DNA from: Tsukamurella paurometabola
Lineage (GTDB): Bacteria > Actinomycetota > Actinomycetes > Mycobacteriales > Mycobacteriaceae
Direction of reading: 5' to 3'
Assembly: GCF_900631615.1 (NCBI RefSeq)
Contig: NZ_LR131273.1
Location: forward strand, 186,001-250,000
DNA: 64,000 nucleotides
The first letter of the stretch is position 1. The number at the start of each line of letters is the position of its first letter. The translations under genes and the position numbers were made by a program. The notes below the pieces were generated by a model. That model was given only the letters and a program-made list of their open reading frames with translations, made no database searches and was not told where the DNA came from. Of this stretch, positions 1 through 13,117 are shown piece after piece.

Positions 1-475
1 TGCCGCCCTGCGAGTAGCCGCCGATGTGCACGTCGCGGCCGCGCAGGGCCGTCACCTGGTCGATCGCCCGGGAGATGGCGACCACGTGGTCGGCGAGGTT
101 GCGTTCGAGGCCGCCCTCCTCGCGGTCGGGGGCGCCGAAGTCGATGACCCACGGATCGAGGCCCGCCCGGTGCAGGACCGAGACGGCGCCGTTGTGCTCC
201 GTGACGTCGAAGACGTTCGCGTCGACCATCATGGGCGGCACCAGCAGGATCACCGGCCGGTCGTCCACGGCCGGTGCGGGCGCCCGGTCGGCGAAGTAGC
301 GCCGCAGCCGGTACATCGGCGAGCGCTCCACGACCGTGAACTGCGAGGGCTTCGCCCCGGTCTCGAGGCCGCCCTGGGTGAGCACCTCGAAGCCGTTGCG
401 CGCGGTCGCCGTCAGGCGGTTCACCGACGCCTCGAGCGCCCTCCCGCCGGGAAGTCCACCCAGGATGTCCACCAC
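1..475 (-). CDS. PhaC-like alpha/beta hydrolase, 3' end cut by the window edge
   Basis: Only the first 158 or so codons are present, because the gene runs leftward off the window. The visible protein has an N-terminal segment without obvious signal. It then has a beta-strand stretch (VILLVPPMMVDANVF) and, at the very edge, the lipase-type nucleophile elbow GGYSQGG with its catalytic Ser. This pattern matches the poly(3-hydroxyalkanoate) synthase/hydrolase superfamily. In Mycobacteriales a similar N-terminal hydrolase is often fused to an acyl-CoA synthetase, so the full gene may be much longer. That is inference, since the rest is not visible. The start is a GTG at 475 with a purine-rich GAGAGGTGGGG just upstream; the GTG at 472 is an alternative. 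It lies 66 bases downstream of the DUF3817 gene on the same strand, so the two may be cotranscribed with the thiolase. Confidence 0.75.
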   Translation of the reverse strand, partial: MVDILGGLPGGRALEASVNRLTATARNGFEVLTQGGLETGAKPSQFTVVERSPMYRLRRYFADRAPAPAVDDRPVILLVPPMMVDANVFDVTEHNGAVSVLHRAGLDPWVIDFGAPDREEGGLERNLADHVVAISRAIDQVTALRGRDVHIGGYSQGG

Positions 476-541
476 GTACCCCACCTCTCGTTCGCGCCGG
501 TCAGCGAATCAACGTACCTGCAGGCGGGGCACCACGACGGA

Positions 542-901
542 CTAACCGCCGATCGCGTCGGCCGGCTCGGCCGCCTTCGCCGCGGTCCCGGGCGCGTCGA
601 GCTTGCCGGCGCGCTGGGCCCACACCTCGAACACCACGGAGCACAGCGGCGGCACCGTGGACAGCAGGCCGAGCGCCAGGGTCTTCAGGTCCCACTTCCG
701 CAGCCACGCCACGGCGAGGGTGAGCGCGACGAACAGGACGAAGACCATGCCGTGGGTCATACCGGGGACGCGAACCGCGGTCGCATCGCCGCCGACCCAC
801 TTGCCGTACATGCCGATGAGCAGCCACACCCAGGTGAGCGCCTCGACGAAGGCGACGATCTTGAAGGCCGTGACGACCTTGGACGCGAGGGATTCGTTCA
901 T
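542..901 (-). CDS. DUF3817 family small integral membrane protein
   Basis: This 119-residue protein has three predicted membrane helices, at roughly residues 8-28, 46-70 and 75-95. The signature of the DUF3817 family is visible: an EALTWVWLL segment in the first helix and a GMTHG motif before the second. Members are small membrane proteins of unknown biochemical role, common next to metabolic genes in Actinobacteria. The start ATG at 901 is five bases downstream of the thiolase stop codon, so the two genes very likely share a transcript. The C-terminal 25 residues are Ala-rich and probably cytoplasmic. I cannot assign a function beyond the family. Confidence 0.85.
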   Translation of the reverse strand: MNESLASKVVTAFKIVAFVEALTWVWLLIGMYGKWVGGDATAVRVPGMTHGMVFVLFVALTLAVAWLRKWDLKTLALGLLSTVPPLCSVVFEVWAQRAGKLDAPGTAAKAAEPADAIGG

Positions 902-906
902 GTCTC

Positions 907-2133
907 TTACTTCCCGGGGACGGTGATGATGAGCGCGTCGCCCTGGCCGCCGGCGCCGCACAGGCCGGCGGCACCGGTGCCGCCGCCGCGGCGGGCGAGC
1001 TCGAGTGCGAGGTGCAGGACGATGCGGGCGCCGGACGCCCCGAGCGGGTGGCCGATGGCGATCGCGCCACCGTCGACGTTGACCTTGGCGGCGTCGACGC
1101 CGAGGTCGGCGGTGGACGCGAGGCCGACGGCCGCGAACGCCTCGTTGATCTCCAGCAGGTCGAGATCGGCCGGGGTGATGCCCTGCTTCTCGCAGGCCTT
1201 CTTGATGGCGTTCGACGGCTGGTGCTGCAGCGACGAGTCCGGGCCGGCGACGACGCCGTGCGCGCCGATCTCGGCGAGGTAGTCGAGGCCGAGTTCCTGC
1301 GCCTTGCTCCTGCGCATCACGACGACCGCGACCGCTCCGTCGGTGAGCTGCGAGGCGTTGCCGGCGGTGATGCTGCCGTCCTTGGCGAAGGCCGGGCGCA
1401 GTTTCGCCAGCGACTCGACGGTGGTGTCGCCGCGGACACCCTCGTCCTCGGTGACGCGGATCGGCTCGCCGCGGCGCTGGGGGATCTCGACCGGCACGAC
1501 CTCGTCGGCGAACTTGCCGGCCGCCCAGGCCTCGGCGGCCTTGCGGTGCGAGTCGGCGGCGAAGACGTCCTGCTCCTCGCGGGAGTAGGTGACGGTGTCG
1601 GTGGTGTTGAGCTGCTCGGTGAGGCCGCCCATCGGCTGGTCGGTGAAGACGTCGTGGAGCCCGTCGTAGGCGGTGTGATCGAGCATCTCGATGCTGCCGT
1701 ACTTGTGGCCCTCGCGGCTGCCCGTGAGGATGTGCGGCGCCTGCGTCATCGACTCCTGGCCGCCGGCGACGACGACCTCGTACTCGCCGGCGCGGATCAG
1801 CTGATCGGCGAGGGCGATGGCGTTGATGCCCGAGAGGCACATCTTGTTGATCGTGAGGGTCGGCACGTCCCACGGCACGCCGCCGGCGATGGCGGCCTGG
1901 CGGGCGGGCATCTGCCCGGCGCCGGCGGTGAGGACCTGCCCCATGATGACGTAGTCGATGGTCTGCGGGTCGACGCCGCTCTTCTCGAGGGCGCCGCGGA
2001 TGGCGACCGCGCCGAGGTCCGTACCCGACTGCGACTTGAGCGCGCCGAGCAGCTTGCCGAAGGGCGTCCGCGCGCCGGCGACGATGACCGTCGGGTCGTG
2101 GCTGGCGTCCTGCGGGGATACGGTCGGGGCCAC
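907..2133 (-). CDS. fadA4: acetyl-CoA C-acetyltransferase (thiolase)
   Basis: This is a 408-residue thiolase that condenses or cleaves acyl-CoA (2 acetyl-CoA to acetoacetyl-CoA and the reverse) in the cytoplasm. The acyl-accepting Cys lies in NKMCLSG at about residue 99. The catalytic His is in GHPLGASG and the second Cys in CGAGGQGDA near the C-terminus, so all active-site residues are present. Length is normal for the family (about 390-410). I chose the GTG at 2133 because GAGGAGG lies six bases upstream of it. The longer reading from ATG 2154 would place that ribosome binding site inside the gene. It is divergent from methylmalonyl-CoA epimerase. This is the same pair as fadA4 and Rv1322A in M. 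tuberculosis, from which the symbol is taken. Confidence 0.92.
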   Translation of the reverse strand: MAPTVSPQDASHDPTVIVAGARTPFGKLLGALKSQSGTDLGAVAIRGALEKSGVDPQTIDYVIMGQVLTAGAGQMPARQAAIAGGVPWDVPTLTINKMCLSGINAIALADQLIRAGEYEVVVAGGQESMTQAPHILTGSREGHKYGSIEMLDHTAYDGLHDVFTDQPMGGLTEQLNTTDTVTYSREEQDVFAADSHRKAAEAWAAGKFADEVVPVEIPQRRGEPIRVTEDEGVRGDTTVESLAKLRPAFAKDGSITAGNASQLTDGAVAVVVMRRSKAQELGLDYLAEIGAHGVVAGPDSSLQHQPSNAIKKACEKQGITPADLDLLEINEAFAAVGLASTADLGVDAAKVNVDGGAIAIGHPLGASGARIVLHLALELARRGGGTGAAGLCGAGGQGDALIITVPGK

Positions 2134-2185
2134 TTCGTTCCTCCTCGTGGGCATGGGTCTTCCGCCTCAAAGCTACATTCGAGGC

Positions 2186-2689
2186 ATGACAGAGAGCCAA
2201 TCGCGACATTCCGATCACACCGCGCCCGCTGCGCACGCCGTGCCCGCCGCATACCTCCTGGGCATCGACCACGTGGGCGTCGCCGTGTCCGACTTCGACG
2301 CGGCCCTCGAGTGGTACGCCCGCGTCCTCGGGATGGTCTGCACGCACGAGGAGATCAACGAGGCGCAGGGCGTCCGGGAGGGGATGCTCTCCCCCGCCTC
2401 GCTCGTCGCCGCCGACGGCGCACCGTCGAGCCAGGCGCAGCTGCAGGTGCTGGCCCCGCTGACCCCGGAGTCGACCATCGCGAAGTTCCTGGACCGCAAC
2501 GGCCCGGGGATGCAGCAGCTGGCCTACCGGGTCACGGACCTCGCGGCGGTCACCGCGCACCTGCGGGAGCAGGGCGTGCGCCTGCTGTACGACGAGCCCC
2601 GCGCGGGTACCGCGGGCTCGCGGATCAACTTCCTGCATCCGAAGGACGCGGGCGGCATCCTCGTGGAGCTGGTCGAACCTGCATCCTGA
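2186..2689 (+). CDS. methylmalonyl-CoA epimerase
   Basis: This 167-residue protein of the glyoxalase/vicinal-oxygen-chelate fold is predicted to interconvert (R)- and (S)-methylmalonyl-CoA, linking propionyl-CoA breakdown to the TCA cycle. The first metal-binding His is in GIDHVGVAVSD near residue 28. A central GPGMQQLAYRV segment and the terminal ILVELVEP carry the other expected ligands. Length is slightly longer than the usual 140-160 because of a 20-residue Ala/His-rich N-terminus. The ATG at 2186 is the first good start after the divergent thiolase, whose GTG is only 52 bases away, so the two promoters must overlap. Confidence 0.9.
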   Translation: MTESQSRHSDHTAPAAHAVPAAYLLGIDHVGVAVSDFDAALEWYARVLGMVCTHEEINEAQGVREGMLSPASLVAADGAPSSQAQLQVLAPLTPESTIAKFLDRNGPGMQQLAYRVTDLAAVTAHLREQGVRLLYDEPRAGTAGSRINFLHPKDAGGILVELVEPAS

Positions 2690-2766
2690 CCGCGACCGGC
2701 CCATATTTCGGACCTTTTGCGACTGCTGACGCCGCGTGACCGGGCGGCCCACGTACCATTCGGAGC

Positions 2767-3870
2767 ATGGCGAATACGGACAACACCCCGGGCGGCCCGG
2801 CGCCCGCACCGTTCGCGGTGGTCCTGCGTGGGTACGACCGGGACCAGGTCACCGAACAGTTCCATCGGTACCAGGCCGAGCTGCGGGTTCTCGCCGCCGA
2901 CCGCGACGCGGCGTCGGCGCACGCGCGCGAGCTGACGGACCTCCTCGACGAGGCGCAGGACGAGATCGACAACCTGCGCCGCGAGGTGGACCGCCTCAGC
3001 GTCCCGCCGACGAGCGCCGAGGGCATGAGCGACCGTATCGCCCGCATGATGCGCCTCGCGTCCGACGAGGCCTCGGAGATCCGGGCCGCGGCGGAGAACG
3101 AGTCCGCCGAGGTGCGCTCGCTGGCGCGCCAGGAGGCCGAGGCCACCCGCCGCGAGGCCGACCGCCTGCGCGCGGACATGACGGCACGGCGCGAGGCCAT
3201 GGAGGCCGAGCACGAGAAGACCATGAAGGCGGCGCACGCCGAGGCGGAGCGCATCAAGGCCGAGGCGAAGGCCGAGATGGAGCGACTGGCGCAGTCCGCG
3301 GCGGAGAACCGCGAGCGCGTCCAGAACGACTTCGACATGGCGATGTCGATGCGCCGGGACAAGGCGATCCGCACCATCACCGAGCTCGAGGAGGCCTCGA
3401 AGGAGGAGGCGCGCGAGCGGATCGACTCGGCGAACGAGCGGGCCGAGCAGACCCTCAACACGGCGAACGCCACCGCGGAGCAGAAGCTCGAGGACACGAA
3501 CACCCGCATCGCCACGCAGGTCGCGAACGCCCGTCGCATCACCGAGGACATGCAGTCCCTGCGCGCGTCGATCCTCGACCAGCTGGAGACGGTGCGCCGC
3601 CAGCTCTCGCTCGTGCCCGAGGCCCTGGCGACCGGCGACGGCGAAGCACAGGTGGTGGAGAAGCGGATCGATCCCGCGCCGTTCACCGCCGCGCCGGCGC
3701 CCAAGGCGGCGCACGTCACCGACGACGCGCCCACCGCGGCGCAACGGGCCCAGGAGGTGCTGGGGTCGGACGACTCGGACGACACCGTCGCCATCAAGAC
3801 CGCGTCCCCGGACGCCGCGCCGTCGGCGTCCACGCAGGACACCGTCGCGATCAACACCGCCAAGCGGTAA
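2767..3870 (+). CDS. DivIVA-like coiled-coil protein
   Basis: This 367-residue cytoplasmic protein starts with a short DivIVA-type motif (FAVVLRGYDRDQV, residues 16-28), the segment that in Wag31-type proteins leads into the coiled coil. Residues 30 to about 280 are almost unbroken charged heptads rich in Ala, Glu and Arg, so a long parallel coiled coil is expected. The C-terminal 80 residues are Pro/Ala/Asp-rich, with the doubled motif DTVAIKTA / DTVAINTA, and probably disordered. Such proteins organise polar growth or septation in Mycobacteriales, but which one this is cannot be told from sequence. It is longer than Wag31-type proteins and SepIVA. It lies between methylmalonyl-CoA epimerase and the nucS pair, and its stop codon abuts the convergent stop of the zinc-protein gene. 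Confidence 0.8.
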   Translation: MANTDNTPGGPAPAPFAVVLRGYDRDQVTEQFHRYQAELRVLAADRDAASAHARELTDLLDEAQDEIDNLRREVDRLSVPPTSAEGMSDRIARMMRLASDEASEIRAAAENESAEVRSLARQEAEATRREADRLRADMTARREAMEAEHEKTMKAAHAEAERIKAEAKAEMERLAQSAAENRERVQNDFDMAMSMRRDKAIRTITELEEASKEEARERIDSANERAEQTLNTANATAEQKLEDTNTRIATQVANARRITEDMQSLRASILDQLETVRRQLSLVPEALATGDGEAQVVEKRIDPAPFTAAPAPKAAHVTDDAPTAAQRAQEVLGSDDSDDTVAIKTASPDAAPSASTQDTVAINTAKR

Positions 3871-4164
3871 TCACCGAGAGCGCCGGCCGGCCTCCCTGGC
3901 CCAGCATCCGCGATGCCAGTGGCGCCGTTCGGCGACGCCCCCGCCTTCGGCCGCCGGCCACACCACCACGTGCGCGGTGCCCGCGGCGATCACCTGGTGG
4001 CAGCCGGGGCAGCGGTAGTCCTTGACCGCCCCCGTCCCGGTCACCGTCCGCACCTGGAAGGCCTCGTCACCGAGGTCGACGCGCGCGCCGAAACCGCCGG
4101 CGCTCAGGGGTCGATGCCCGTCCCGCGCGGCCGCCCGCTCCCGGGAGACGGGCCTGCGGCCCAT
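3871..4164 (-). CDS. small zinc-binding protein coupled to nucS (Rv1322-like)
   Basis: This 97-residue protein begins at an ATG that overlaps the nucS stop codon (TGATG, one shared base), so it is translationally coupled to NucS. The centre holds CPGCHQVI and then HVVVW. Near the end comes HWHRGC, giving two Cys plus several His/Cys that could bind one zinc ion. An Arg-rich tail follows. A protein of the same size occupies the same place beside nucS in M. tuberculosis (Rv1322), so the linkage is conserved. No function is known to me. A role in the NucS pathway is a guess from coupling only. Confidence 0.8.
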   Translation of the reverse strand: MGRRPVSRERAAARDGHRPLSAGGFGARVDLGDEAFQVRTVTGTGAVKDYRCPGCHQVIAAGTAHVVVWPAAEGGGVAERRHWHRGCWAREAGRRSR

Positions 4165-4868
4165 CAGAAGAGCTTGTAGGACGTGTCCTCGGTACCGCGG
4201 AGCACGTCGTAGTCGACGGTGACGCACCGGATGCCGCGGTCCTCCGCGAGGGTCCGGGCCTGCGGCTTGACCTGCTGAGCCGCCAGGATGCCCGTGACGG
4301 GAGCGATGAGCGGGTCCCGGTTGAGGAGCTCCAGGTAGCGGGTCAGCTGCTCCACGCCGTCGATCTCCGCGCGGCGCTTGACCTCCACGGCGACGGTGCC
4401 GCCGTCCGCGTCCCGGCACAGCAGGTCTACGGGGCCGATGGCCGTCATGTACTCGCGCCGGATCAGCGTGTAGCCCTCCCCGAACGTCTGGGTGTGTTCG
4501 GCGAGCAGCTCCTGCAGGTGGGCCTCGACGCCGTCCTTCACCAGGCCCGGGTCGACGCCCAGATCATGGCTGCTGTCGTGCTCGACCGCGCCGATGAGGA
4601 TGCGGAGCTGTTCCTCCGCCTTGTTGCGCACGATCCACAGCTGATGCCCCTCGGGCACGTCCTTCGCCTCGTCCTCCGGCGGCGTGGTCTCCAGCCAGCA
4701 GGGCGGACTCATCCAGTTCAGCGGCTTGTAGGCGCGGTCGTCCGCGTGGATGCTGACGGATCCGTCGGCCTTGACGAGGATCAGGCGCCGGGCCATCGGG
4801 AGGTGGGCGGTCAGCCGACCCACGTAGTCGACCTGGCATTCGGCAATCACGACACGCACGGCCACCAC
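4164..4868 (-). CDS. nucS: mismatch-specific endonuclease NucS (EndoMS)
   Basis: This 234-residue NucS/EndoMS family protein replaces MutS-MutL mismatch repair in most Actinobacteria, cutting both strands at G-T, G-G and T-T mismatches and interacting with the DNA sliding clamp. The N-terminal half is the DNA-binding/dimerisation domain ([11 protein letters not shown], then a conserved [10 protein letters not shown] stretch). The C-terminal nuclease domain shows the PD-(D/E)XK motifs, with Asp in GPVDLLCRD and Glu/Lys in VAVEVKRR. The last residues (SYKLF) resemble a clamp-binding tail. Length is typical (223-250). The start at 4868 is the first codon of the frame. A start two codons further in would give the same domain. 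It is followed by the coupled zinc protein gene. Confidence 0.95.
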   Translation of the reverse strand: MVAVRVVIAECQVDYVGRLTAHLPMARRLILVKADGSVSIHADDRAYKPLNWMSPPCWLETTPPEDEAKDVPEGHQLWIVRNKAEEQLRILIGAVEHDSSHDLGVDPGLVKDGVEAHLQELLAEHTQTFGEGYTLIRREYMTAIGPVDLLCRDADGGTVAVEVKRRAEIDGVEQLTRYLELLNRDPLIAPVTGILAAQQVKPQARTLAEDRGIRCVTVDYDVLRGTEDTSYKLF

Positions 4869-4986
4869 CTTACGGCACGGGATCGACGGTGCCGCGGTCC
4901 CCGGGGCGCACGCCGGCCCCTCGGGGGCGGGCCGTTCCGTACGCGACGAGGCACCCCGGAGGAGCGAGCACCGTGCCCGGATACGA

Positions 4987-5037
4987 AGAAGACCCCCGCG
5001 CCGGGAGCATTCCTGCTCACCGACCCGAGGGTCTTCT
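4987..5037 (-). terminator. putative rRNA operon terminator
   Basis: Perfect 9-base inverted arms (agaagaccc at 4987-4995 and gggtcttct at 5029-5037) lie just past the 5S gene in the transcribed direction. The 33-base loop is long for an intrinsic terminator and no U-run is seen after the distal arm, so termination may be imperfect or Rho-aided. The rest of 4869-5053 shows no gene. Confidence 0.5.
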
Positions 5038-5053
5038 CCTGTATCTAATTTTA

Positions 5054-5171
5054 GTCCGGCGGTGTCCTACTCTCCCACACCCTCGCGAGTGCAGTACCAT
5101 CGGCGCTGGAGGGCTTAGCTTCCGGGTTCGGAATGGAGCCGGGCGTTTCCCCTCCGCTATGGCCGCCGTAA
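5054..5171 (-). rRNA. rrf: 5S ribosomal RNA
   Basis: Read on the minus strand, the segment begins TTACGGCGGCCATAGCGG and contains CCATTCCGAACCCGGAAG. It ends in the complementary CCGCCGGAC, so the terminal helix I can form. About 118 nt is normal for an actinobacterial 5S. It is the last gene of the single rRNA operon here. The ends are assigned by helix pairing and could be off by a few bases. Confidence 0.93.
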
Positions 5172-5300
5172 CACTGCGAAACAACACTCGTGTGCTGTCT
5201 CAGACATTGCATAGTGGACGCGAACCAGAACACTGCCTGGTTTCTGTTGTTGTTACACGCTTTCACCTGTGAGCTTGTGCTCGTTTTGGCGAATGTTATG
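5172..5300 (-). other. 23S-5S spacer with 3' arm of the pre-23S processing stem
   Basis: This is a 129-base transcribed spacer. On the plus strand bases 5206-5225 read attgcatagtggacgcgaac. The transcribed complement can pair with bases 8565-8584 in the 16S-23S spacer across all 20 positions, counting two G-U pairs. This makes it the 3' arm of the stalk that brackets 23S and is normally cut by RNase III. No tRNA is present. Confidence 0.75.
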
Positions 5301-10362
<5,062 letters not shown>

Positions 10363-10512
10363 AACACTAGAAACACAAAGTTTCAGCATAATCCAGGAAA
10401 TCCTGAACAAAACGAAACCACTGACAAAAATCAATGATTCCAGAAATACATCTCGCAAAGAATAAACGAGAAAAGCCACAACACAAACAACCAAAATAAT
10501 GATTGTCCATGC

Positions 10513-10532
10513 GTGCCAAAAAATTTTGGCAC
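10513..10532 (-). promoter_or_regulatory. boxB-like hairpin in the rRNA leader
   Basis: This is a perfect hairpin (gtgccaaaa and ttttggcac, two-base loop) 26 bases after boxA in the transcribed leader. A boxA followed by a stem-loop is the usual layout of the rRNA antitermination (nut-like) site. The rest of the leader, 10363-10512, is A/T-rich with no gene. Confidence 0.6.
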
Positions 10533-10558
10533 TGACAATTTCATCGACACACTGTTGA

Positions 10559-10572
10559 GTTCTCAAAGAACA
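10559..10572 (-). promoter_or_regulatory. boxA antitermination element of the rRNA operon
   Basis: The transcribed strand reads TGTTCTTTGAGAAC, a near-perfect match to the actinobacterial boxA bound by NusB/S10 to make rRNA transcription resistant to Rho. It lies about 60 bases downstream of the most proximal promoter. Confidence 0.85.
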
Positions 10573-10629
10573 CGCCAAACGCGGCCGACCACTCGTGTTC
10601 GGAGTGATCCGCGCCTTCGCAGGCAGTTC

Positions 10630-10658
10630 ATGCTACTCGATCGCGCTTCCCGAGTCAA
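10630..10658 (-). promoter_or_regulatory. rRNA promoter, proximal copy (TTGACT-17-TAGCAT)
   Basis: On the minus strand a -35 TTGACT (10653-10658) and -10 TAGCAT (10630-10635) are separated by exactly 17 bases, which is a strong housekeeping-sigma promoter. It is the closest of three promoters to the 16S gene and differs in sequence from the two duplicated copies upstream. Confidence 0.75.
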
Positions 10659-10675
10659 CTTGACCCTGGTAACCC

Positions 10676-10746
10676 GCTCGGAGCAACCGTTCTAGCTTAG
10701 CAGAGCGGATTTCCGTGTGCAACTCGCTCTCGCGGCTGCCATCCGG
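10676..10746 (-). repeat. promoter-bearing 71-bp direct repeat, copy A
   Basis: This 71-base segment matches 10832-10902 at 64 of 71 positions with no gap (offset 156). It carries a promoter on the minus strand, with -35 TTGCAC (10717-10722), a 17-base spacer and -10 TAAGCT (10694-10699). The -10 and the sequence downstream of it are identical between copies. Differences cluster in the spacer and -35. Confidence 0.8.
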
Positions 10747-10831
10747 AGCGCTTCAAGCGGCTCAACCTCACGACGAAACCCTCTCGAATGCGTGATGCGC
10801 TCGAAAGTAGTGGTCTTTCGCGGGGCTGGCT

Positions 10832-10902
10832 GCTCGGAGCAACCGTTCTAGCTTAGCAGGTCGGAATTTCGTTCGCAACTCGCTCTCGCGGCTGCGATCC
10901 GG
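10832..10902 (-). repeat. promoter-bearing 71-bp direct repeat, copy B (distal rRNA promoter)
   Basis: This is the second copy of the duplicated module. The minus strand has -35 TTGCGA (10873-10878), a 17-base spacer and -10 TAAGCT (10850-10855). Together with copy A and the proximal promoter, it gives three tandem start sites feeding the same rRNA operon. Confidence 0.75.
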
Positions 10903-10936
10903 GCTTCCGAACCGCTCACCACATGGAGGAACCACA

Positions 10937-10957
10937 CGATCGTGCAGTGCACGATCG
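10937..10957. other. perfect palindromic hairpin between murA and the rRNA promoters
   Basis: Nine-base perfect arms (cgatcgtgc and gcacgatcg) flank a three-base loop. No U-tract follows on the minus strand, so an intrinsic terminator for murA is doubtful; an operator is an alternative. The rest of 10903-11209 has no gene. A possible further rRNA promoter (TTCCGA-16-TTATAT) can be read on the minus strand around 11100-11130. Confidence 0.4.
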
Positions 10958-11209
10958 AGGAGAGGTCTCTCTTCCGTGGCGGTCAGCGCGACGATCCTCG
11001 CGGATCATCCCGGTTTCCGAACTTCCGGCGGCGCGTCGAGATCCAGATTCATTGGACTGCTGTGGGCCTTGCCGGGCGGCGCCTGGGCGCTGCTGACTCG
11101 ATATAAGTTACACACGTCGAACTCGGAACACAAATCGGCAGGTGGTCCCACCGATCGGGCGCTGACGAAACCGATCGCACGGCCCGGGCGCGGCCCGAAC
11201 GGGGCGCTC

Positions 11210-12463
11210 CTAGGAGACGCGCTCGATCCGCCCGCCGAGGGCCGTCACGTTCCCGACGAAGTTCGGGTATCCGCGGTCGATGTGGAACACGTCGTGCACC
11301 TCGGTCACCCCGTCGGCGCACAGCCCGGCGAGAACCAGACCGACGCCGGCCCGGATGTCCGTCGACCAGACCGCTGCACTCGAGAGCTGCTCCACTCCCC
11401 TGATCACCGCGTGATGACCGTCGGTCCGCGCGTCCGCGCCGAGCCGCACCATCTCCTCGACGAAGCGGAATCGCGCCTCGAAGACGTTCTCGGTGATCAT
11501 CGACGTCCCGTCGGCGACGCACGCCATGCCGATCGCCATCGGCTGCAGGTCGGTGGGGAACCCGGGGAAGGGCAGGGTCGCGACGTTGACGGCGTGCGGC
11601 CGCTCCGGCGACGCGATGCGGAATCCGTCCGCGCGTTCGGTCACCGTCGCCCCCGCATCCTGCAGCTTCTGGAGCACGACCCCGAGGGTCTCGGGGGCGA
11701 CGCCGTTGACGGTGATGTCGCCGCGCGTCATCACCGCGGCGAAGCCCCACGTGGCCGCGACGATGCGATCACCGATCACCCGGTGCTCCGTGGGGTGCAA
11801 CTTCTCCACGCCGCGCACCATGAGCGTGTCGGTGCCGATCCCCTCGATGTCGGCACCCATCTGCACCAGCATCGAGCACAGGTCGACGATCTCCGGCTCG
11901 CGCGCGACATTGCTGATCACCGTGAGCCCCGAGGCCAGGACGGCCGCCATGAGGATGTTCTCAGTGGCGCCCACCGAGGGGAACTCCAGCGTGATCTCCG
12001 CACCTTGCAGCGAATCCGCTTGAGCCACAACGCAACCGTGCTCGATGGAGCTGGTCGCGCCGAGGGCGCGCAGGCCCGACTGGTGCATGTCGAGCGGGCG
12101 CGAACCGATCGCATCGCCGCCCGGGAGCGCCACCACCGCGCGGTGCTCGCGGGCCATCAGCGGGCCCAGCACACACACGGAAGCGCGGAACTGCTTGACC
12201 GCGTCGAAGTCCGCGCGGTGGTTCAGCACCGCGGGTGTGGTGATCCGGGCCGTGTCGCCCTCGAGCTCGACCTCCGCGCCCAACCCGCGCAGCACGTCCG
12301 CCATGAGCGGCACGTCGAGGATCTCCGGGCAGTTGGTCAGTACCGACGTGCCCTCGGCGAGCAATGTCGCCGCCATCAGCTTGAGCACACTGTTCTTCGC
12401 GCCGCCCACGGTGACCTCGCCGGTCAGCCGGGCTCCGCCGTGCACCAGAAACTTCTCTCCCAC
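11210..12463 (-). CDS. murA: UDP-N-acetylglucosamine 1-carboxyvinyltransferase MurA
   Basis: This is the 417-residue enzyme of the first committed step of peptidoglycan synthesis, transferring enolpyruvate from PEP to UDP-GlcNAc in the cytoplasm. The N-terminus [14 protein letters not shown] and the KNSVLKL motif (Lys22 equivalent) are typical. The active-site loop reads [13 protein letters not shown]. It has Asp where E. coli has the fosfomycin-alkylated Cys115, as in M. tuberculosis, so intrinsic fosfomycin resistance is expected. The start is the GTG at 12463; upstream in-frame sequence is read-through from an unrelated region. The gene lies directly upstream of the rRNA operon on the same strand, as in mycobacteria, and divergent from the adenosyltransferase. 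Confidence 0.95.
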   Translation of the reverse strand: MGEKFLVHGGARLTGEVTVGGAKNSVLKLMAATLLAEGTSVLTNCPEILDVPLMADVLRGLGAEVELEGDTARITTPAVLNHRADFDAVKQFRASVCVLGPLMAREHRAVVALPGGDAIGSRPLDMHQSGLRALGATSSIEHGCVVAQADSLQGAEITLEFPSVGATENILMAAVLASGLTVISNVAREPEIVDLCSMLVQMGADIEGIGTDTLMVRGVEKLHPTEHRVIGDRIVAATWGFAAVMTRGDITVNGVAPETLGVVLQKLQDAGATVTERADGFRIASPERPHAVNVATLPFPGFPTDLQPMAIGMACVADGTSMITENVFEARFRFVEEMVRLGADARTDGHHAVIRGVEQLSSAAVWSTDIRAGVGLVLAGLCADGVTEVHDVFHIDRGYPNFVGNVTALGGRIERVS

Positions 12464-12511
12464 ACCGTTCAGCCTATGGCACGTCGCCCGGGGCTGTGAC
12501 AGCCTGTGACC

Positions 12512-13084
12512 ATGGCTGTCCACCTCACCCGCATCTACACCCGCACCGGCGACGACGGCACCACCGGCCTGGGCGACTTCACCCGGGTCACGAAGTCCGA
12601 CGCACGGCTGCGGGCCTACGCGGACTGCGACGAGGCGAACGCGGCCCTCGGGTTGGCAGTCACCGTCGGCGCCCCGGAGCCCGCACTCCGCGCCGTGCTG
12701 CTCCGGCTGCAGAACGAGCTCTTCGACGTGGGCGCGGATCTCTCGAACCCGATCGTCCCGGATCCCGAGTACCCGCCCCTGCGTGTGACCCCGGAGTACA
12801 TCGAGCGACTCGAGGCGTGGTGCGACGAGTACAACGCGGACCTGCCGAAGCTCGATTCCTTCGTCCTGCCGGGCGGCACCCCCCTCGCGGCGTACCTGCA
12901 CCTCGCGCGCACCGTCGTGCGGCGGGCCGAGCGGGCGGCGTGGGACGCGGTGCGCGAGCACGGGGACACGGTGTCGGTGCTGCCGGCGAAGTACCTCAAC
13001 CGGCTTTCGGACCTGCTGTTCATCCTGTCCCGGGTCGCGAATCCCGGGGGCGACGTGCTGTGGAAGCCGGGCGGCGATCGCTGA
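12512..13084 (+). CDS. cob(I)yrinic acid a,c-diamide adenosyltransferase, PduO type
   Basis: This 190-residue protein transfers the adenosyl group of ATP to cob(I)alamin to make coenzyme B12. The PduO-type signature is clear: the N-terminal P-loop-like [13 protein letters not shown], the central [25 protein letters not shown] helix pair containing the ATP-binding Arg residues, and [12 protein letters not shown] near the C-terminus. The coenzyme product would serve methylmalonyl-CoA mutase, which fits the epimerase found elsewhere in this window. I chose ATG 12512; a GTG two codons upstream (12506) is possible. It is divergent from murA with 48 bases between, and convergent with the DUF2550 gene. 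Confidence 0.93.
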   Translation: MAVHLTRIYTRTGDDGTTGLGDFTRVTKSDARLRAYADCDEANAALGLAVTVGAPEPALRAVLLRLQNELFDVGADLSNPIVPDPEYPPLRVTPEYIERLEAWCDEYNADLPKLDSFVLPGGTPLAAYLHLARTVVRRAERAAWDAVREHGDTVSVLPAKYLNRLSDLLFILSRVANPGGDVLWKPGGDR

Positions 13085-13117
13085 CCCGCGTGCCGCGGAC
13101 GGCGACCGGCCGCGGGG

